Part shown: piece after piece, positions 59,207 to 64,000 of the stretch
Numbering within the stretch: position 1 is the first letter of the stretch
Layout: each line of letters starts with the position of its first letter
Assembly (NCBI RefSeq): GCF_000380045.1
Contig: NZ_KB904360.1
Span: 1 to 64,000, forward strand
Direction: 5' to 3'
Origin: Streptococcus marimammalium DSM 18627
GTDB lineage: Bacteria; Bacillota; Bacilli; Lactobacillales; Streptococcaceae
DNA: 64,000 bases
Notes under the pieces: generated by a model
Seen by the model: only the letters and a program-made list of their open reading frames with translations
Told to the model about the DNA's origin: nothing
Database searches by the model: none
Program-made: the position numbers and the translations under genes

Positions 59207-60098
59207 CTGCAACAAGTTGTGCAAGCTTCTTATTCCAATTAGCTTTGGTATGAATCTGAAAATCTTCTTTGGTAAAATCAATAAGTGCTCTCCCTCCAAT
59301 TAGTCTTTGGTAAGCTACTCCATTAAGAGTGTGTGTTAGTTCTTTTTTACTAATTCCCAATTCTAATAATCGATGATAGACACCCGGGATGCTTTTGGCG
59401 TGTATTGTTGAAAAAATGATAACACCAGTAAGACTTGCTCTAATAACTGCTCTTGCAGTCTCAGCATCTCTAATTTCACCAATAATTAACACGTCTGGTC
59501 TGTGCCTTAATGATAATTTGATGAGGCGCTCATAAGTCATGTCAATACTATTATTAATCTGAAGTTGGAGCATATTTTCTTGTTTCATTTCAACTGGATC
59601 TTCAATCGTCATTATTTGTTTATCTGGAAATTTTTTTCTAAGTAAATGATACATTAGAGTAGTCTTGCCACTTCCAACTGGTCCTGAGAAAAGATAAAGA
59701 CCACGAACATAGGTTTCGTTAAGCATTTTTTTGTCATCATCAAACCAAAACTCTAAATTCTCTTGCTTTTCAAATAAAAGGCGAATAACTAAACTCTCAA
59801 ATCCTTTATAATCACTAACACTTGATAATCTTAATGAAATAGAGGTATTGTCTTTATAAAAATAGTCACATGAACCGAGTTGACTTCGTCTTTTTTCACC
59901 AACATTCATCCCAGAAACAAATTTAAAATGACTAATCAAACCTGCCATTTCTTCATGGGGATAAGTAGCCACCCATTTTCTGTTATCTTTTATCCTCATA
60001 TATAACTCATACTGTTTACTTTTAGGAATAAGATAGATGTCCTGAGCCTGTTTTTCAACAGCTTTTTTAATAATGTTTCTTCCTAATTCTTGTATCAT
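59157..60098 (-). CDS. comGA: Competence type II/IV secretion ATPase ComGA
   Basis: Powers pseudopilus assembly for DNA uptake. The 313-residue GspE/PilB-family ATPase has Walker A GPVGSGKTTLMYHLL (about residue 132), Walker B DVLIIGEIRDAETARA and the conserved HAKSIPG. The ATG at 60098 has AAGGGG upstream. An exact cin-box lies 21-28 bases upstream, so the operon is under ComX. Confidence 0.96.
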   Translation of the reverse strand: MIQELGRNIIKKAVEKQAQDIYLIPKSKQYELYMRIKDNRKWVATYPHEEMAGLISHFKFVSGMNVGEKRRSQLGSCDYFYKDNTSISLRLSSVSDYKGFESLVIRLLFEKQENLEFWFDDDKKMLNETYVRGLYLFSGPVGSGKTTLMYHLLRKKFPDKQIMTIEDPVEMKQENMLQLQINNSIDMTYERLIKLSLRHRPDVLIIGEIRDAETARAVIRASLTGVIIFSTIHAKSIPGVYHRLLELGISKKELTHTLNGVAYQRLIGGRALIDFTKEDFQIHTKANWNKKLAQLVADGHITKEQKEAEEIIY

Positions 60099-60118
60099 TA
60101 TTTTCCCCTTCATCTAGT

Positions 60119-60126
60119 TATTCGTA
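60119..60126 (-). promoter_or_regulatory. cin-box (ComX site) of the comG operon
   Basis: Minus strand TACGAATA, an exact match to the streptococcal cin-box, correctly placed before comGA. It switches on comGA-GG during competence. Confidence 0.93.
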
Positions 60127-60158
60127 ATATTAGTCTTAAAATAAAAAATTTCATAACA

Positions 60159-60200
60159 AAAAACCTATTCTAGTTAAAAGATTGACTAGAATAGGTTTTT
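60159..60200 (-). terminator. Terminator after the DUF1033 gene
   Basis: A hairpin with 16-base arms (AAAAACCTATTCTAGT / ACTAGAATAGGTTTTT) and a 10-base loop between the DUF1033 gene and the comG promoter. It insulates comG from rpoC-side transcription. Confidence 0.88.
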
Positions 60201-60241
60201 GATAATAAAAATATTAAAAATTTAGATATCAGGATTGTTTT

Positions 60242-60604
60242 TCAAGAGTTAAAAGAACATGTTGGGGGTGTTATCACTTGATTACCTATATTAAATTTTT
60301 CATCATGAAGTGCTTTAGGTATCTCTTTGTCATCTTTTAATAATAAAAGTGAATGATACTGTTGAATATCTTCATCGCAATCAACACACCAACGTTTGTC
60401 TTTATCATCCCAAAAAGCTGCCATAAAATCACTTCTACTTTGAAAACTTGGAAATGACTTTTTAAACTCTTCCCACTTCTTCGTATAAAAAATGAGAGCT
60501 TCTTTAAAAGTGGAAAATGTCTTTTCTGATACAATATCATCTTTCCAATCTTCTAAAAACCACCATGGTTCAAAATCACCATAAATTTCAATTACTTGAT
60601 ACAT
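60242..60604 (-). CDS. DUF1033 family protein
   Basis: A 120-residue soluble protein of unknown function, conserved in streptococci between rpoC and comGA. It is rich in aromatic residues (GDFEPWWFLEDWKDD, FMAAFWDDKDKRWCVDC) and probably binds a partner. It has its own -10 (TATAAT) and an AAGGAAG ribosome site. Terminators on both sides make it a separate unit. Confidence 0.85.
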   Translation of the reverse strand: MYQVIEIYGDFEPWWFLEDWKDDIVSEKTFSTFKEALIFYTKKWEEFKKSFPSFQSRSDFMAAFWDDKDKRWCVDCDEDIQQYHSLLLLKDDKEIPKALHDEKFNIGNQVITPPTCSFNS

Positions 60605-60675
60605 AGTTTCACTTCCTTATAAAAACATTATATAGTAATTTATCTAATTAGCGAAAAGATTTGCTCATTAGGATA

Positions 60676-60710
60676 ATAAAAGAGGTTCACTTAAAGTGAA
60701 CCTCTTTTAT
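60676..60710 (-). terminator. Terminator after rpoC
   Basis: A perfect 17-base-arm inverted repeat (ATAAAAGAGGTTCACTT and its complement) with a one-base centre (effective loop a few bases), touching the rpoC stop codon. T-rich flank on the minus strand. Confidence 0.92.
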
Positions 60711-63700
60711 TATTTTATTGTTTCTACTATTTCTTCATCAGCGCTATCTGTCATTGTTTCAACTTCATTGATAGCTTGGGGCTCAATATGACGATATCTA
60801 GCCATACCGGTACCTGCTGGAATAATTTTACCAATAATAACATTTTCTTTAAGTCCAAGAAGGTGATCTTTCTTACCTCGTATAGCAGCATCTGTTAGAA
60901 CACGAGTTGTTTCTTGGAAAGAAGCTGCTGATAAGAAGGAGTTAGTCTCTAATGAAGCTTTGGTAATTCCCATTAAGACTGGGCGACTTGTTGCAGGAAT
61001 ACCACCAGAAATCACAATTTCTTTATTAGCATCTGTAAAATCAGAAATATCCATCAAAGTACCTGGAAGTAAGTCAGTATCCCCTGGGTCCATAATACGA
61101 ACCTTACGAAGCATTTGACGAACCATCACTTCAATATGTTTATCCCCAATTTCAACACCTTGACTACGGTATACTTTTTGAACCTCTGCTAAAAGATAAG
61201 TCTCAACAGATAAAGTATCTCGAACTTCAAGTAAGTGTTTAGGCTGAATAGAACCTTCTGTTAATGCCTGTCCACGAAGAACAGTATCACCTATAGCAAC
61301 TTTTAGACGAGCTGTGAAAGGTACCGAATACTCTCCTTCACCGGTTTCACCTTTAATAAAGACTTTCTTAGTTCGAGTTGAAGCATCCTCTTCAATATCA
61401 ACTATTTCACCTTTTACTTCACTAATAACTGCTTCACCTTTAGGATTTCGGGCTTCAAAAATTTCTTGAATACGTGGTAAACCTTGAGTAATGTCAGTAT
61501 TTGATGCTACACCACCTGTATGGAAAGTACGCATTGTTAACTGAGTACCGGGCTCACCAATTGATTGCGCAGCAATTGTACCAACTGCTTCACCAACCTC
61601 AACGGCGTCTCCAGTTGCTAGATTAATACCATAACAATGACGACACACGCCATGTCTAGTGTTACATGTAAAGACAGAACGAATAGTTACTTCCTCAACA
61701 CCAGCATTTACAATTTTAGCTGCAATATCTTCAGTGATTAATTGATTAGCACCAATAATAATTTCATCCGTTTTAGGATGTTTCACTGATTTCTTAGAAT
61801 AACGTCCTTGCAAACGCTCTTCAAGAGTTTCCGTTACTTCTCTATCATCTGTAATAGCAGTAATAATCAAACCACGGTCTGTACCACAATCATCTTCACG
61901 AATGATAACATCTTGAGCAACATCAACAAGACGGCGAGTCAAGTATCCTGAATCAGCAGTCTTAAGAGCTGTATCGGTCATTCCTTTTCTAGCACCATGT
62001 GTTGAGAAAAACATTTCAAGAACTGAAAGACCCTCACGGAAATTTGAAAGAATAGGAAGTTCCATGATACGACCGTTTGGTGCTGCCATTAAACCTCTCA
62101 TTCCGGCAAGTTGGGAGAAGTTTGAAATATTACCACGCGCACCAGAATCCATCATCATAACGATAGGATTTTTAGGGTCTTGTGTCTCAATCAAGCGACG
62201 TTCTAGAGCTTCTTTAGCTTCACGCCATGTTGTTGTAACTGCTTCATAACGATCATCATCAGTCATCAAACCTCGACGGAAGGCTTTATTAATTGATTCA
62301 ACTTTAGCATGAGCACCATCAATAATTTCTTGTTTATTATCAATAACAGGAATGTCAGAGATACCAACTGTTAAACCGGCCAAGGTTGAATGGTAGTATC
62401 CTAAATCTTTTAATCTATCAAGAAAAGCTGAGGTTTCTGTTGTTCTAAAGCGTTTAAAGGTTTCAGCGATGATATTTCCAAGATTCTTCTTCTTGAAAGG
62501 TTCATTTAAAGGCAGAGTTTTGATTGCTTCTTTAACATTAGCACCAAGTTCTAAGAAATATTTTTCAGGTGTTCCATCTGTTAAATTGCTATTGTTAGGT
62601 TCTTGTAAATATGGTAAATCAGCAGGCATAATATCATTAAATAAAATTTTACCAACCGTTGTGACCATAATCTTATGCTTTTGATTAGCTTTCCAAGGTT
62701 TTTCCTTCATGCTATCAACAGCAATCCCAACACGACTATGAAGATGAACATATCCATTTTGAAGAGCCATGACAGCCTCATCACGGTCTTTAAAGACCAT
62801 ACCTTCCCCTTTTTTTCCTTCGTCTTCCATCGTCAAGTAATAGTTCCCAAGAACCATATCTTGTGATGGTGTTACAACGGGCTTACCATCTTTAGGGTTA
62901 AGAATATGTTCAGCAGCAAGCATTAGCAGGCGAGCTTCAGCTTGAGCTTCTTCTGATAAAGGCACGTGAATCGCCATTTGATCTCCATCAAAATCGGCAT
63001 TGTAGGCTTCACAAACAAGTGGATGAAGTCTAAGAGCACGACCATCAATAAGAACAGGTTCAAATGCTTGAATACCAAGTCTGTGAAGAGTAGGTGCACG
63101 GTTAAGAAGAACAGGGTGTTCTTTAATTACTTCTTCTAAAATATCCCAAATACGTTCATCACCACGCTCAATTAAACGTTTAGCAGCTTTAACATTTTGT
63201 ACTAAATCACGAGCAACGACTTCTCTCATCACGAATGGTTTGAATAATTCAATTGCCATTTCACGAGGCACACCACATTGATACATTTTAAGGGTTGGAC
63301 CAACTGCTATAACTGAACGTCCTGAGAAATCAACACGTTTACCAAGAAGATTTTGACGAAAACGTCCTTGTTTCCCTTTAAGCATGTGGCTAAGGGATTT
63401 TAATGGACGACTTCCTGGCCCAGTTATTGGTCGACCACGACGTCCATTATCAATCAAGGCATCAACAGCCTCTTGAAGCATCCTTTTTTCATTTTGAACA
63501 ATAATACCTGGAGCATTGAGTTCTAAAAGACGTGCCAAACGATTATTACGGTTGATAACACGGCGATAGAGATCATTTAAGTCACTGGCTGCAAAACGAC
63601 CACCATCCAACTGGACCATTGGGCGAAGATCAGGTGGGATAACTGGTAAGATATTTAGAATCATCCATTCAGGTTTATTACCTGATTTATTAAAGGCATC

Positions 63701-64000
63701 AAGAACATCTAAACGGCGAACTGCCTTGATACGTTTTTGACCAGAAGCTGTTTTTAATTCTTCTTTTAAAATAGCAATTTCTGCATCAAGATTAACGCGT
63801 TTTAATAAATCTTGGATAGCCTCAGCGCCCATTTTAGCAACAAATGAACCATGTCCATACTCTTGTAATTTTTCACGGTATTCACGTTCTGTCAAAAGTG
63901 ATTTTGGCTCTAATGGTGTCTCTTTTGGATCAATGACAACATAGGCTGCAAAATAAATAATTTCTTCCAAAGAACGTGGACTCATGTCAAGTGTTAATCC
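60710..64000 (-). CDS. rpoC: DNA-directed RNA polymerase subunit beta' (5' end missing)
   Basis: Main catalytic subunit of RNA polymerase. The gene runs off the right edge: five more codons (GLTLD) are readable past 63985 in frame, and the usual N-terminal residues, including the first zinc site, lie outside. Seen here are the absolutely conserved active-site [12 protein letters not shown] (about 340 codons into the visible part), the bridge-helix region, and the second zinc set (CGTDRG... [11 protein letters not shown]). The C-terminal tail is normal. rpoB should precede it beyond the window. Confidence 0.98.
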   Translation of the reverse strand, partial: GLTLDMSPRSLEEIIYFAAYVVIDPKETPLEPKSLLTEREYREKLQEYGHGSFVAKMGAEAIQDLLKRVNLDAEIAILKEELKTASGQKRIKAVRRLDVLDAFNKSGNKPEWMILNILPVIPPDLRPMVQLDGGRFAASDLNDLYRRVINRNNRLARLLELNAPGIIVQNEKRMLQEAVDALIDNGRRGRPITGPGSRPLKSLSHMLKGKQGRFRQNLLGKRVDFSGRSVIAVGPTLKMYQCGVPREMAIELFKPFVMREVVARDLVQNVKAAKRLIERGDERIWDILEEVIKEHPVLLNRAPTLHRLGIQAFEPVLIDGRALRLHPLVCEAYNADFDGDQMAIHVPLSEEAQAEARLLMLAAEHILNPKDGKPVVTPSQDMVLGNYYLTMEDEGKKGEGMVFKDRDEAVMALQNGYVHLHSRVGIAVDSMKEKPWKANQKHKIMVTTVGKILFNDIMPADLPYLQEPNNSNLTDGTPEKYFLELGANVKEAIKTLPLNEPFKKKNLGNIIAETFKRFRTTETSAFLDRLKDLGYYHSTLAGLTVGISDIPVIDNKQEIIDGAHAKVESINKAFRRGLMTDDDRYEAVTTTWREAKEALERRLIETQDPKNPIVMMMDSGARGNISNFSQLAGMRGLMAAPNGRIMELPILSNFREGLSVLEMFFSTHGARKGMTDTALKTADSGYLTRRLVDVAQDVIIREDDCGTDRGLIITAITDDREVTETLEERLQGRYSKKSVKHPKTDEIIIGANQLITEDIAAKIVNAGVEEVTIRSVFTCNTRHGVCRHCYGINLATGDAVEVGEAVGTIAAQSIGEPGTQLTMRTFHTGGVASNTDITQGLPRIQEIFEARNPKGEAVISEVKGEIVDIEEDASTRTKKVFIKGETGEGEYSVPFTARLKVAIGDTVLRGQALTEGSIQPKHLLEVRDTLSVETYLLAEVQKVYRSQGVEIGDKHIEVMVRQMLRKVRIMDPGDTDLLPGTLMDISDFTDANKEIVISGGIPATSRPVLMGITKASLETNSFLSAASFQETTRVLTDAAIRGKKDHLLGLKENVIIGKIIPAGTGMARYRHIEPQAINEVETMTDSADEEIVETIK

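Overview
The window is a stretch of a low-GC Gram-positive chromosome, almost certainly Streptococcus. Support: the 5' end of a 16S rRNA gene, streptococcal gene neighbourhoods (rpoC - DUF1033 - comG operon - ytxK - ackA; DUF4651 - thioredoxin - ytpR - ssbB next to groESL; secA - DAHP synthase - acpS - alr - recG; yqeG - yqeH - yhbY - nadD - yqeK - rsfS), a short competence-type SsbB, CodY, ComX (sigma-X) cin-boxes and a HrcA/CIRCE site. I cannot name the species from sequence alone. Most genes are on the minus strand, in line with the rRNA operon and rpoC.

Layout (coordinates rise against the main direction of transcription). 1-93 is the start of a 16S gene read leftwards from a strong promoter. 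376-5551 holds yajC and then uppS-cdsA-rseP-proS (isoprenoid/phospholipid synthesis, intramembrane protease, tRNA charging). 5656-11975 holds yebC and the yqeG-to-tmcAL ribosome-assembly/NAD cluster. 12431-16752 holds a lipoprotein of unknown function and gatCAB. 16957-19620 holds aminotransferase - codY - nicotinamidase, followed by plus-strand usp and ansA around a fused HAD/MazG-like protein. 22733-30037 holds recG, alr, acpS, DAHP synthase and secA. 30167-37487 holds manA with a small companion and the uvrA-pepP-comEB-efp-asp23-nusB series. 37629-39255 holds corA-like and DUF1129 genes on the plus strand. 39350-42640 holds pbp2a-rpmG-secE-nusG, with rluD-like divergent. 43659-49387 holds a TcaA-like membrane protein, groESL, ssbB, ytpR, thioredoxin and DUF4651. 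49477-50544 is pepA. 50601-53740 is the only clearly accessory pocket: a CPBP protease, a decayed membrane gene, an Xre regulator, a gene split by one stop codon, and a membrane-anchored protein. 54208-60604 holds ackA, ytxK, the complete comGA-GG operon and DUF1033. 60710-64000 is rpoC, cut by the window edge.

Regulation visible in the DNA: two cin-boxes (comGA, exact; ssbB, one mismatch) link two distant loci to competence; a near-consensus CodY box lies directly upstream of the codY promoter; a perfect CIRCE lies ahead of groESL. pbp2a and the rluD-like gene diverge from two promoters whose predicted +1 is exactly the A of each ATG, suggesting a divergent leaderless pair.

I found no CRISPR array, prophage, insertion sequence, toxin-antitoxin pair or other clearly new multi-gene system. 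The items most worth a second look are the leaderless pair, the TcaA-like protein and the accessory membrane protein that share a C-terminal GTW domain, the nonsense-interrupted gene, and a (TA)8 tract at the predicted transcription start of a lipoprotein gene.
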